Source: Geminicoccus roseus DSM 18922 (lineage in GTDB: Bacteria; Pseudomonadota; Alphaproteobacteria; Geminicoccales; Geminicoccaceae). Taken from it: a stretch of DNA of 64,000 nt. Position numbers and translations under genes: made by a program. Location: contig NZ_KE386572.1 in assembly GCF_000427665.1 (NCBI RefSeq), positions 3,310,196 to 3,374,195 on the forward strand, in the 5' to 3' direction. Positions 36,144 to 43,906 of this stretch are shown here, piece after piece. The first letter of the stretch is position 1. Each line of letters begins with the position of its first letter. The notes under the pieces were generated by a model that saw only the letters and a program-made list of their open reading frames with translations, did not search any database and was not told the DNA's origin.

Positions 36144-36521
36144 TGGTTCTGCTTCCCTGATCGTCCTGTCGGTGGCCGCGCACGGCTCCACCAGATAACC
36201 AGATGGTTACTTGCGGCGCAAGAGGAAGCCGCGCCTGCACCGGCCGGGCTGCGTGGTCCGGGAACAGCCGGCACCGATCACGGATGAGCTTGAGGCGACT
36301 GATGATGCGTCGGATCGGCCATGATGACCGTCAGGTTGGTGCATCGGAAGAATGAACTTCTTCTTCTTCAGGACTTGGCAGAAATCGCATAAACTTGATG
36401 TTGATTTTGAGCGCATTCATATTGTGAAGGAAAATTTGGAACCTCGACATATACGATCCTTTTGTTGGGCATGCGCCGCTAGCAGGCGTGATCAAACTGA
36501 TCTTCAGGAAAGGGCCCGACC
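36144..36521. other. AT-rich intergenic region with a hairpin and promoter-like elements
   Basis: 378 nt without a gene, clearly richer in A+T than its neighbours. It holds copy C of the shared palindrome (36196-36210), a GAAGAA-TGAAC-TTCTTC hairpin (36347-36363) and a sigma70-like pair TTGATG (36395) - 17 nt - CATATT (36418). The pair lies about 100 nt upstream of the PRC-barrel gene start at 36522, which would give a leader of about 90 nt. Promoter activity is inferred. Confidence 0.5.
36196..36210. promoter_or_regulatory. Shared operator-like palindrome, copy C (best copy)
   Basis: TAACCA-GA-TGGTTA is a perfect 6+6 inverted repeat with a trailing C. It lies 52 nt upstream of the substrate-binding protein gene (start 36143). 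Reading toward that gene it is preceded by GCAAG, like the flanks of copies A and B. Confidence 0.55.
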
Positions 36522-37460
36522 ATGAAGATGTACTTGATGGGTGTCTCCGCAGCCGCCCTGCTGACTGCCGTGTCGGTTGGCGCTGCGCATGCCCAGTCCG
36601 AGGACGTTCAGGATCAGGCGGCCACAACCGATCAGACCGAGCAGCAGGCGGTTGACCAGTCCGCGGCGGCCGAACAGTGCCGCAACGACCTCCAGGCGAT
36701 GCGCCAGAAGATGGAAGAGGATGGCTACTGGCTGTCCGGTTGGCGTGGCGCCGGATATGGCACCGCGATGATGCCTGGAGCGCCGGTCGCCGCCGCCAAC
36801 AATGACCCGGCCGAGGTCGACCAGATGGCTGGCCAGGATGCCGGCGTCGCCTCGCCGGTGGCGGTGGGGCCCTGGGGGGCGGTGGGCTGGCAGACGCGTC
36901 CGCACATGGAGCTGCGCACCCTCTACCGCGCGGCCAGCGTGCTTGCCGCGCGCGGCAAGCAGGAAGCCTGCCAGAGCGTGGTGACGGCCGCGGAGGCCAT
37001 CTACCAGGACTACTCCAGCCAGCTCCAGGAGCTGGGGGTGGATCCGAATGAGGTCAGCGTCTGGCGTCAGGAGCAGATTGCGAACGCCATGCCCGTGGCG
37101 CAGCTCGGCTCGTCGGTGCGCATCGACGACGTGATCGGGTCCGACATCCGCAACCACGAGGACGACAGCCTGGGCGAGGTCGACGACGTGGTGGTCGATC
37201 CGCAGTCCGGCCAGATCCGCTATGCGGTGGTGGCCGAGGGCGGGTTCCTGGGTATCGGCCAGGATCATGTGATCGTGCCGTGGAACCAGCTGCGGGCGAC
37301 CCCGGGCTTCGAGACCCTGATCCTGCCCGTGAGTCAGGACCAGCTTGACCAGGCGCCGGACTACGACCGCATGGCAGGCGAGCAGGTCGACCTCCAGAGC
37401 GTCGACCAGTACTGGTCGCAGGCTCTGGGCGAGCAGGCGATTGGCGAGCAGGCCCAGTAA
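36522..37460 (+). CDS. Exported PRC-barrel domain protein
   Basis: 312-residue periplasmic protein with a Sec signal peptide (AALLTAVSVGAAHAQ, cleavage near residue 25). A Gln/Asp-rich linker and a helical region (AEQCRNDLQAMRQKMEEDGYW) precede a PRC-barrel at about residues 195-265, recognisable by LGEVDDVVVDPQSGQIRYAVV and GFLGIGQDHVIVPWNQL. It ends in a Gln-rich tail. PRC barrels act as protein- or RNA-binding modules; function is unknown here. It sits upstream of the secreted CAP and RTX genes. Confidence 0.87.
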   Translation: MKMYLMGVSAAALLTAVSVGAAHAQSEDVQDQAATTDQTEQQAVDQSAAAEQCRNDLQAMRQKMEEDGYWLSGWRGAGYGTAMMPGAPVAAANNDPAEVDQMAGQDAGVASPVAVGPWGAVGWQTRPHMELRTLYRAASVLAARGKQEACQSVVTAAEAIYQDYSSQLQELGVDPNEVSVWRQEQIANAMPVAQLGSSVRIDDVIGSDIRNHEDDSLGEVDDVVVDPQSGQIRYAVVAEGGFLGIGQDHVIVPWNQLRATPGFETLILPVSQDQLDQAPDYDRMAGEQVDLQSVDQYWSQALGEQAIGEQAQ

Positions 37461-37497
37461 GCCGGATCAGCACTAAGCTCCGCCGTGCAGAACCAGA

Positions 37498-37528
37498 CGA
37501 TCCGCCGTGTCACCGATGCGGCGGATCG
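37498..37528. other. Ten-base-pair hairpin between exported-protein genes
   Basis: CGATCCGCCG and CGGCGGATCG form a perfect 10-bp stem around an 11-nt loop, between the PRC-barrel gene (ends 37460) and the CAP-domain gene (starts 37602). No T-run follows, so it is not a clear terminator. It may be an attenuator or RNA-stability element. Confidence 0.4.
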
Positions 37529-37601
37529 ATCTGTCCTGGACTACCATGAGCCGCTGCCCTGGCAGGGAACAGCGCGCCTGAGCAAAAGGGGAGGAACGGT
37601 C

Positions 37602-38585
37602 ATGGGATGGCATGTCCATCACGCTCGGCGGGTCCTTGGCGCCATGCTCGCGACCGCGACGATCATGATTTTGCTGGCCGGGACGGGGATGGGCCCGGCG
37701 GTCGCCGCCAGCAGTCCCGACAACCTTCCCGCGTTGCGGGAGCGGGCGCTGCAGGTCCTGAATGCCGATCGCCAGGAACATGGGCTGCCGGCCCTGAGCC
37801 GCTCGGAAAGCCTTGATGCCGCCGCCCAGGCCCATGCGGAGGACATGCTGGAGCGGGACTATTTCGCCCACGAGTCGCCGGAAGGCGAGGATGTGCGGGA
37901 CCGCTACCTGGAGCAGGGCGGCTCGGGGGCGCGCCTGGTCGCCGAGAACATCTCGCAATGCACGGGCTGCAGCGCTCCGATCGGCCAGGAGCGGATCGAT
38001 GCCCTGGAGGAAGGCTGGATGAACAGTCCGGAGCATCGCGCGAACATCCTCAAGCGCGGCCTCGACCAGTTCGGCTTCGGGATCGCAGTCAGCCCGGATG
38101 CCCGCCTCTACGCCGTGCAGACATTCTCCGGGGCTGGCATGCCGCTCGGGATCGGGCCGGACGAAGAGGCCCGGCAACTGGCGCCGGGCCAAAGGCGGGA
38201 CGCGGTGCTGGAAGGCATCAACGCGGAGCGGACGGAACGCGGCATGGCGGCGCTCGAGCCCAGTCCCGTTCTGGACGAGGTCGGCGAGGCCTTGCTCCCG
38301 AAGGAGGGAGAGGCGTTCGAGGTGGCCGGAAAGAACCTTGCCGACGTCGTTCCGGCCGATGCCCGACAGGGTTGGGCGCTGCTGAGCGCCGCCTCGGCCG
38401 GTTGCGGAGGCTGCGGCCCGGCGATCACCGCCGCCGACCTGCGCTGGTTCCAGGACCGTTGGCTCGGCAGCGCCGAGAACAGCGAGGTCCTGCTCGATCC
38501 GGACATGACCCATCTCGGTTTTGCCGCCGTGGCCGACGGCAATGGCCGCAAGCTCGCCACGCTCGTGGTCGGGCAGGCGCGCTGA
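37602..38585 (+). CDS. Exported protein with two tandem CAP/SCP-like domains
   Basis: 327-residue secreted protein. A signal/anchor segment (about residues 10-35) precedes a CAP domain (about 45-185) with LNADRQEHGLPALSRSESLDAAAQAHAEDM, FAHESPEG and WMNSPEHRANIL. The second domain (about 200-325) starts with INAERTERGMAALEPSPVLDE and ends with DPDMTHLGFAAV. Both share a Cys-x-x-Cys insert (CTGC, CGGC) at the same place, indicating internal duplication. The second lacks the domain's histidines. GGGGAGGAA precedes the ATG. CAP proteins bind lipids or have other extracellular roles; no substrate is known. Confidence 0.85.
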   Translation: MGWHVHHARRVLGAMLATATIMILLAGTGMGPAVAASSPDNLPALRERALQVLNADRQEHGLPALSRSESLDAAAQAHAEDMLERDYFAHESPEGEDVRDRYLEQGGSGARLVAENISQCTGCSAPIGQERIDALEEGWMNSPEHRANILKRGLDQFGFGIAVSPDARLYAVQTFSGAGMPLGIGPDEEARQLAPGQRRDAVLEGINAERTERGMAALEPSPVLDEVGEALLPKEGEAFEVAGKNLADVVPADARQGWALLSAASAGCGGCGPAITAADLRWFQDRWLGSAENSEVLLDPDMTHLGFAAVADGNGRKLATLVVGQAR

Positions 38586-38684
38586 CGGACGAAGCTTTTC
38601 CGTCCCGTCGAATCGGGATGCGGTGTTCCAGCCGCGCTGCAATGATGGCCGGGTTCTGCCGAGGAACATGCAGGCGAGGCTTGA

Positions 38685-40286
38685 ATGGCGCAGATTCTCG
38701 ATGGTGCCGGTCCGGAGACGAGATTGCCCGTCCGCCGGATCGACGGCCTCCTGGACGCGGATGACGGGCTGCTGGGCGACTACAAGCTCGGCCTGGAGCC
38801 TCCGGGCAATCCGCTGGTCGTCACCTACAGCTTTGCCTCGCCGGCATCGCCCTGGTCGGTGGAGTATCCGGCACAGATCCTGGCCGACACGGCCGTGGAA
38901 CTCACGCCCGCGCAGCAGGATGCCACCCGGACCGCTCTGGCGGCATGGTCGAGGATCGCCGACATCACCTTCGTCGAGGTCCAGGAGACCGCCGAGAGCG
39001 TGGGGGTCATCCGGCTGGCCCGCTCGGAGGTGGCGACCGGAGCCTTCACCTTCGTGATCCGGGGCGGCGCCGCCTACGGGGCCGACATCTGGTTCGGGAC
39101 GGACTTTCCCGCCGCCGCCGACCTGCTGCAGCCCGGCAGCTACGGCTACATGGGCTTCGTCCACGAGATCGGGCATGCCCTGGGCCTGAAGCACCCGCAC
39201 GAGCCGCCGCGCGTGCTCCCCTTCGACGAGGACTGGCTGGGCGCGTCGCTGATGAGCTACCGGACCTTTCCCGGGCAGCCGACCGACGACCTCCTCACCG
39301 CGGAGACCTTTCCCGACGGGCCGATGGCAATGGACATCGAGGCGATCCGCTTCCTTTACGGCAAGCGGGCGGTGGCGATCGGCAACGACGTGTACCTTTT
39401 CGAGCCGGGCGAGCGGATCTTCACCACCCTGGTCGATGAGGGTGGCAACGACCTGCTCGACTGGTCGAACCAGACCGTTGCTGCCACCATCGACCTGCGC
39501 ATGGGCGCCTGGAGCCTGCTGGGAGAGCCGTTCTCCTGGCAGGCCGGGTTCTTCTCCGACGCGGGAAGCTTTCCGGGCTCGCTGCGCCTGGCACCCGGCA
39601 CCGTGATCGAGGCGGCCTTCGGCGGGCAGGGGGACGACCGGATCATCGGCAATGCTGCGGCGAACGTGCTGGCCGGCCGGGCCGGCGACGACGTCATCGT
39701 CGGGGGCGACGGCAACGACCGGCTCGATGGCGGCAGCGGCGACGATCTCCTGCTCGGCCAGAACGGCGACGACCGTATCCTGGGGCTTGGCGGCTCCGAT
39801 CACCTGCAGGGCGGCAATGGCGCCGATCAGATCAATGGCGGCACCCTCGACGACATCCTGGACGGCGGGGCCGGGGCCGACGACCTGTTCGGCGGCGATG
39901 GCGACGACCGGATGGGCGGGGGCGGTGGCGCCGACCGCATCCATGGCGGCAATGGCCGGGACGTCCTGGCGGGTGGCCATGGCGGCGATCAGCTGGGCGG
40001 TGGTGCCGGCGACGACCTCCTCAATGGCGGGCCGGGCAGCGATTTCCTGACCGGCGGCACCGGTCGGGACCGTTTCGTCCTGGAGCCGGACGCGGGCAGC
40101 ACCGACCGGCTGACCGATTTTCGGCCCGGCATCGACCAGATCCTCTTGCGGGGCGGCTACACGGCAGGGCAGTTCCTGGCCGCCGGCAGGAGCAGCGGCG
40201 GGAGCACCCTGTTCGAGCTGGACGGGGGACATGACGTGCTGGTGGTTGGAGCCGCCGGGGCCAGGATCGACTGGTTCGTCGGCTGA
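38685..40286 (+). CDS. Serralysin-like metalloprotease with RTX calcium repeats
   Basis: 533-residue secreted zinc protease. The catalytic domain has HEIGHALGLKHPHE (about residues 160-173: three His ligands and catalytic Glu) and a Met-turn LMSYRTF. From about residue 310 a run of glycine/aspartate nonapeptides of the GGxGxDxLx type (for example GGDGNDRLDGGSGDDLL) would fold as a calcium beta-roll. There is no N-terminal signal peptide, which fits type I secretion through a C-terminal signal. No ABC/MFP/TolC exporter genes are in view. Substrate unknown. Confidence 0.9.
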   Translation: MAQILDGAGPETRLPVRRIDGLLDADDGLLGDYKLGLEPPGNPLVVTYSFASPASPWSVEYPAQILADTAVELTPAQQDATRTALAAWSRIADITFVEVQETAESVGVIRLARSEVATGAFTFVIRGGAAYGADIWFGTDFPAAADLLQPGSYGYMGFVHEIGHALGLKHPHEPPRVLPFDEDWLGASLMSYRTFPGQPTDDLLTAETFPDGPMAMDIEAIRFLYGKRAVAIGNDVYLFEPGERIFTTLVDEGGNDLLDWSNQTVAATIDLRMGAWSLLGEPFSWQAGFFSDAGSFPGSLRLAPGTVIEAAFGGQGDDRIIGNAAANVLAGRAGDDVIVGGDGNDRLDGGSGDDLLLGQNGDDRILGLGGSDHLQGGNGADQINGGTLDDILDGGAGADDLFGGDGDDRMGGGGGADRIHGGNGRDVLAGGHGGDQLGGGAGDDLLNGGPGSDFLTGGTGRDRFVLEPDAGSTDRLTDFRPGIDQILLRGGYTAGQFLAAGRSSGGSTLFELDGGHDVLVVGAAGARIDWFVG

Positions 40287-40327
40287 GCCGCCCGCCGGCG
40301 GACGAGCTCGTCAGAAACCCTGGAATC

Positions 40328-40358
40328 TTGACAGCCCGGTTCCGTGGGGACCGAATCA
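40328..40358 (+). promoter_or_regulatory. Possible sigma70-type promoter upstream of the BMP importer
   Basis: A perfect -35 hexamer TTGACA (40328-40333) lies 49 nt upstream of the binding protein start. The best -10 candidate GAATCA (40353-40358) is weak and at 19-nt spacing. Just upstream is the perfect palindrome GACGAGCTCGTC (40301-40312). Confidence 0.3.
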
Positions 40359-40381
40359 GCGGCGCCCGCTCTGGAGGTCCC

Positions 40382-41362
40382 ATGCCCGTATCGATCACCC
40401 GCCGCAGCCTCGTGGCCGCTTCCGCCCTCGTCCCGGCTTTGAGCCTGATCCGCCCGGCGGCCGGCCAGGAGAAGCTGAAGGTCGCCGGCATCCACACCGT
40501 CCCGGTCGAGAACGCCTGGAACTCCCGCCTGCACCAGGCGCTGGTCGACGCCGGCGAGGCGGGCACGATCGAGTATGTCTACAGCGAATCAGTCGCCAAC
40601 ACGGACTATGTCCGGGCGATGCGGCAGTATGCCGACCAGGGCGCCAGGCTGATCGTCGGCGAGATCTACGGCGTGGAGCGCGAGGCGCGCCAGGTGGCCC
40701 AGGACTATCCCGACACCGGCTTCCTGATGGGTTCGTCCCTGCCGGCGCAGGAGCCCAATCTCGGCGTGTTCGGGACCTGGAACCACGAGGCTGCCTACCT
40801 GACCGGCATGCTCGCGGCTTCCGTGTCGGAGAAGAACGTCTACGGCGCGGTCGGCGGCTACCCGATCCCCGAGATCAACCGGCTGATCAACGCGTTCCGG
40901 GCGGGCGTGGCCGACGTGCGCCCCGATGCCAAGTTCCTGGTCCAGTTCATCGGCACCTTCTTCGATCCGCCCAAGGCGAAGGAAGCGGGGCTGGCGCAGA
41001 TCGACGCCGGCGCCGACATCCTGTTCGGCGAGCGGATCGGCACCGCCGATGCCGCCAAGGACCGCGGCATCCTGGCGATCGGCTCGCTGCTGGACTACAC
41101 GCCCCGCTATCCGGAGACGGTGTTCGCGAACGCGCTCTGGTTCTTCGACCCGATCCTCGCCGCCGCCGTGGCCGACGTGAACGCCGGGACCCCCACCGGC
41201 AAGGACTACAGCCAGTTCAGCTTCATGAAGTTCGGCGGCAACGACATCTCGTTCCAGCCGGAGATGGTCCCGGCCGATGCCGTGGCGGCCATGGAAGCGC
41301 GGCGGCTCGAGATCAAGTCCGGCGCGTTCACGGTCGAAATCGACGATTCGCAGCCGGCGTGA
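40382..41362 (+). CDS. BMP-family ABC transporter substrate-binding protein
   Basis: 326-residue periplasmic lipoprotein-like binding protein of the BMP/PnrA (nucleoside) family, exported with a Tat-type signal (ITRRSLVAASALVPALSL, about residues 5-22). The mature protein shows YVYSESVANTDYVRAMRQYADQGARLIVG, WNHEAAYLTGMLAA and VYGAVGGYPIPEINRL, typical BMP lobes. GGAGG precedes the ATG. It heads a four-gene operon with the ATPase and both permeases. Known relatives bind purine nucleosides; no lipobox Cys is obvious. Confidence 0.9.
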   Translation: MPVSITRRSLVAASALVPALSLIRPAAGQEKLKVAGIHTVPVENAWNSRLHQALVDAGEAGTIEYVYSESVANTDYVRAMRQYADQGARLIVGEIYGVEREARQVAQDYPDTGFLMGSSLPAQEPNLGVFGTWNHEAAYLTGMLAASVSEKNVYGAVGGYPIPEINRLINAFRAGVADVRPDAKFLVQFIGTFFDPPKAKEAGLAQIDAGADILFGERIGTADAAKDRGILAIGSLLDYTPRYPETVFANALWFFDPILAAAVADVNAGTPTGKDYSQFSFMKFGGNDISFQPEMVPADAVAAMEARRLEIKSGAFTVEIDDSQPA

Positions 41363-42879
41363 GCCTCGCCCTCGAACTGACCGGCATCACCAAGCAGTTC
41401 GGGCCTCTCCTCGCCAACGACGCCATCGATCTCGCCCTGGCCAAGGGCGAGGTCCTGGCGCTGCTCGGGGAGAACGGCGCCGGCAAGACCACGCTCATGA
41501 ACATCCTGTTCGGCCACTACGTGGCCGATGCGGGGACGGTGCGCGTGTTCGGCCGCGAACTGCCGCCGGGGGACCCGCGCGCCGCGATCGACGCCGGGGT
41601 CGGCATGGTCCACCAGCATTTCACGCTGGCGGCCAACCTGAGCGTGCTGGACAACGTCACCATCGGCACCGAGCCCCTGTTCGCGCTGCGCTCGCGGCGC
41701 GGCCCGGCGCGGGCGCGCCTCCTGGCGCTGGCCGAGCGCTTCGGCCTGCAGGTCGATCCGGACCGCCGCGCCGGCGACCTGTCGGTCGGCGAGCAGCAGC
41801 GGGTCGAGATCCTGAAGTCGCTCTATCGCGACGCCCGGATCCTGATCCTGGACGAGCCCACCGCGGTGCTCACCCCGCAGGAATCCGAGCGGCTGTTCCA
41901 GACGCTGCGCGGCATGGCCAAAGAGGGGCTGAGTGTCGTCTTCATCAGCCACAAGCTGCACGAGGTCGTCTCCCATGCCGACCGGGTCGCCGTGCTGCGA
42001 CAGGGCCGGCTGGTGGCCGAGCGGCCAACCGCCGGGGCCTCGCGGGCCGAACTCGCCGAGCTGATGGTCGGGCGCCGGGTCGTCCATGCCGAGCGTACCC
42101 CGCTGGCTCCAGGCCGCAGCCTCCTGCGCCTGGAAGGCGTGCGGGTCGAGCGCGCGGGCCAGCGCGAGCTGGACGGCGTGGCGCTGGACCTGCGCGAGCG
42201 CGAGGTGCTGGGCATCGTCGGGGTCGCGGGCAACGGGCAGGGGGCGCTTTCCCGCCTGTTCGCCGGGTTGGCCAGTCCCGCCGAGGGGACGATCGAGCTG
42301 GCGGGAATGCCGGTCGAGCGGCCGGATCCGGTGGGTTTCAGCCGCGCCGGCCTGGCCCATATCCCGGAGGACCGCCACCACGAGGGGGTGGTGGCCGACC
42401 TGGCGCTCTACGAGAACGCCGTGCTGGAGCGGATCGGCGACCCGCGCTTCTCCCGGCTGGGGCTCCTGCGCAAGGACGCCGCCATCGCCCATGCCAGGAG
42501 CCTGATCGAGGGGTTCGACATCCGCGGCGCCGCACCCGGCACCCGCACCCGGCTCCTGTCCGGCGGCAACATGCAGAAGCTGATCCTCGGCCGGAACCTG
42601 GTGGAGAATCCGCGCATCATCGTCGCCAGTCAGCCGACCCGCGGCCTGGACGAGGGCGCGGTGGCGGAGATCCATCGCCGCCTTCTCGAAGCCCGGGCGG
42701 CGGGCGCCGGCATCCTGCTGATCTCCGAGGACCTGGACGAGATCTTCCGCTTGGCCGATCGGGTCCAGGTAATCTTCAAGGGCCGCCTGTCGGCGTCCAT
42801 CCCGATCGAGGCCGCAACCGAAACCATGCTGGGACTGATGATGGCAGGAGAGGACGGCCATGCGCCTCGAGCGGCGTGA
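41359..42879 (+). CDS. BMP-type ABC transporter ATP-binding protein (two ATPase domains)
   Basis: 506-residue tandem ATPase like those of nucleoside importers. Domain 1 has GENGAGKTT (about residue 35), LSVGEQQRVEIL and LILDEPTAVLT. Domain 2 has GVAGNGQGAL at its Walker A position, then LLSGGNMQKLILGRNL and IIVASQPTRGLD, where the usual Asp-Glu is replaced by Ser-Gln. The degenerate second site is usual for these proteins. The GTG at 41359 overlaps the binding-protein TGA. Confidence 0.92.
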   Translation: MSLALELTGITKQFGPLLANDAIDLALAKGEVLALLGENGAGKTTLMNILFGHYVADAGTVRVFGRELPPGDPRAAIDAGVGMVHQHFTLAANLSVLDNVTIGTEPLFALRSRRGPARARLLALAERFGLQVDPDRRAGDLSVGEQQRVEILKSLYRDARILILDEPTAVLTPQESERLFQTLRGMAKEGLSVVFISHKLHEVVSHADRVAVLRQGRLVAERPTAGASRAELAELMVGRRVVHAERTPLAPGRSLLRLEGVRVERAGQRELDGVALDLREREVLGIVGVAGNGQGALSRLFAGLASPAEGTIELAGMPVERPDPVGFSRAGLAHIPEDRHHEGVVADLALYENAVLERIGDPRFSRLGLLRKDAAIAHARSLIEGFDIRGAAPGTRTRLLSGGNMQKLILGRNLVENPRIIVASQPTRGLDEGAVAEIHRRLLEARAAGAGILLISEDLDEIFRLADRVQVIFKGRLSASIPIEAATETMLGLMMAGEDGHAPRAA

Positions 42880-43906
42880 GCGCGTTCCCCGGCTCCTGCT
42901 GGTCGCCGCCCCGACCGGGGCGATCCTGGCGGCGCTGGCCCTGTGCAGCATCCTGATCGGGCTGGCGGGCGCACCGGTGCTCGCCGCCTACGGCACGCTG
43001 TTCCAGGAGGCCTTCGGCAGCCGGCTGGGCATCACCGAGACGCTGACCCGCGCCACCCCATTGATCCTCACCGGGCTGGCCGCCGCGATCGCGTTCAGGG
43101 CACGCTTCTGGAATATTGGCGCCGAGGGCCAGTTCTACCTGGGCGCCATCGCCGTGGCGGCGATCGGGTCGCTCGACTGGGGCGCGCCCGGCTACCTGAT
43201 GGCTCCCTGCCTCCTCCTGGTCGGCGCGCTGGCGGGGGCTCTGTTCCTGCTGGGGCCGGCGGTGCTGAAGCTGCGCTTTGGCGTGGATGAGGTGGTCACC
43301 ACCCTGCTCCTGAACTTCGTGGCGCTGCTGCTGGTCTCGCTGCTGATCGAGGGGCCGATGAAGGACCCGCTGGCGTTCGGCTGGCCGCAGTCGGTGCCGG
43401 TGGTCCCGGAAGGGACCCTGCCGCAGCTGGTCGGGCGCAGCCGCCTGCACCTGGGCTTCCTGCTGGCCCTGCTGGCGGCGGCCGCGATTGCCTTCGTGAA
43501 TGCCCGGACGTTGTTCGGCCTGTCCGCCCGGGCGGTGGGGCTGGGGGCGCCCGCTGCCCGTCATGCCGGCATCCGGGTCGGCCGGGTGCTCCTGCTCACC
43601 GCGCTTCTGTCCGGCGCCATGGCCGGCCTGGCCGGGGCGGTCGAGGTCATGGGCCTGAAGGGCTATGTCACCACCGACCTGTCGCCCGGCTTCGGCACCG
43701 CCGGGGTGATCGTGGCGATGCTGGCGGGCCTCAACCCTCTGGGTGTCATTCCCACCGCGATCTTCGTGGCGGCGGTGTTCGTGGGCGCCGACGCCATGGC
43801 CCGCGCCCATGGCGTGCCGTCCTTCATCGCCGACGCGATCGTCGCCACCTCGCTGCTCTCCATGCTGGTGGCGCTGTTCCTCGTCGAATACCGGGTGCGC
43901 CGATGA
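42860..43906 (+). CDS. BMP-type (nucleoside) ABC transporter permease 1
   Basis: 348-residue permease, about nine membrane helices. The segment RATPLILTGLAAAIAFRARFWNIGAEGQFYLGA (about residues 64-97) is the hallmark of nucleoside-type permeases. The start overlaps the ATPase gene by 20 nt. The C-terminal GVIPTAIFVAAVFVGADAMARAHGVPSFIAD is also conserved. Overlaps the second permease start by 4 nt. Confidence 0.91.
   Translation: MRLERRERVPRLLLVAAPTGAILAALALCSILIGLAGAPVLAAYGTLFQEAFGSRLGITETLTRATPLILTGLAAAIAFRARFWNIGAEGQFYLGAIAVAAIGSLDWGAPGYLMAPCLLLVGALAGALFLLGPAVLKLRFGVDEVVTTLLLNFVALLLVSLLIEGPMKDPLAFGWPQSVPVVPEGTLPQLVGRSRLHLGFLLALLAAAAIAFVNARTLFGLSARAVGLGAPAARHAGIRVGRVLLLTALLSGAMAGLAGAVEVMGLKGYVTTDLSPGFGTAGVIVAMLAGLNPLGVIPTAIFVAAVFVGADAMARAHGVPSFIADAIVATSLLSMLVALFLVEYRVRR

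Noticed and set aside
39640-40080. Repetitive DNA in the serralysin gene as a tandem repeat or CRISPR-like array
   Set aside because: It is coding: repeats of Gly/Asp codons of the RTX nonapeptide, with no uniform DNA unit or spacers.
37473-40232. Very long minus-strand open frame opposite the CAP and RTX genes
   Set aside because: A by-product of GC-rich codon use; the plus-strand genes have clear families, ribosome-binding sites and signal peptides, and the antisense product has no recognisable domain.
40292-40312. CCGCCGGCGG and GACGAGCTCGTC palindromes after the RTX gene as a terminator
   Set aside because: No loop space or T-run; could be chance in GC-rich DNA, noted only with the promoter candidate.
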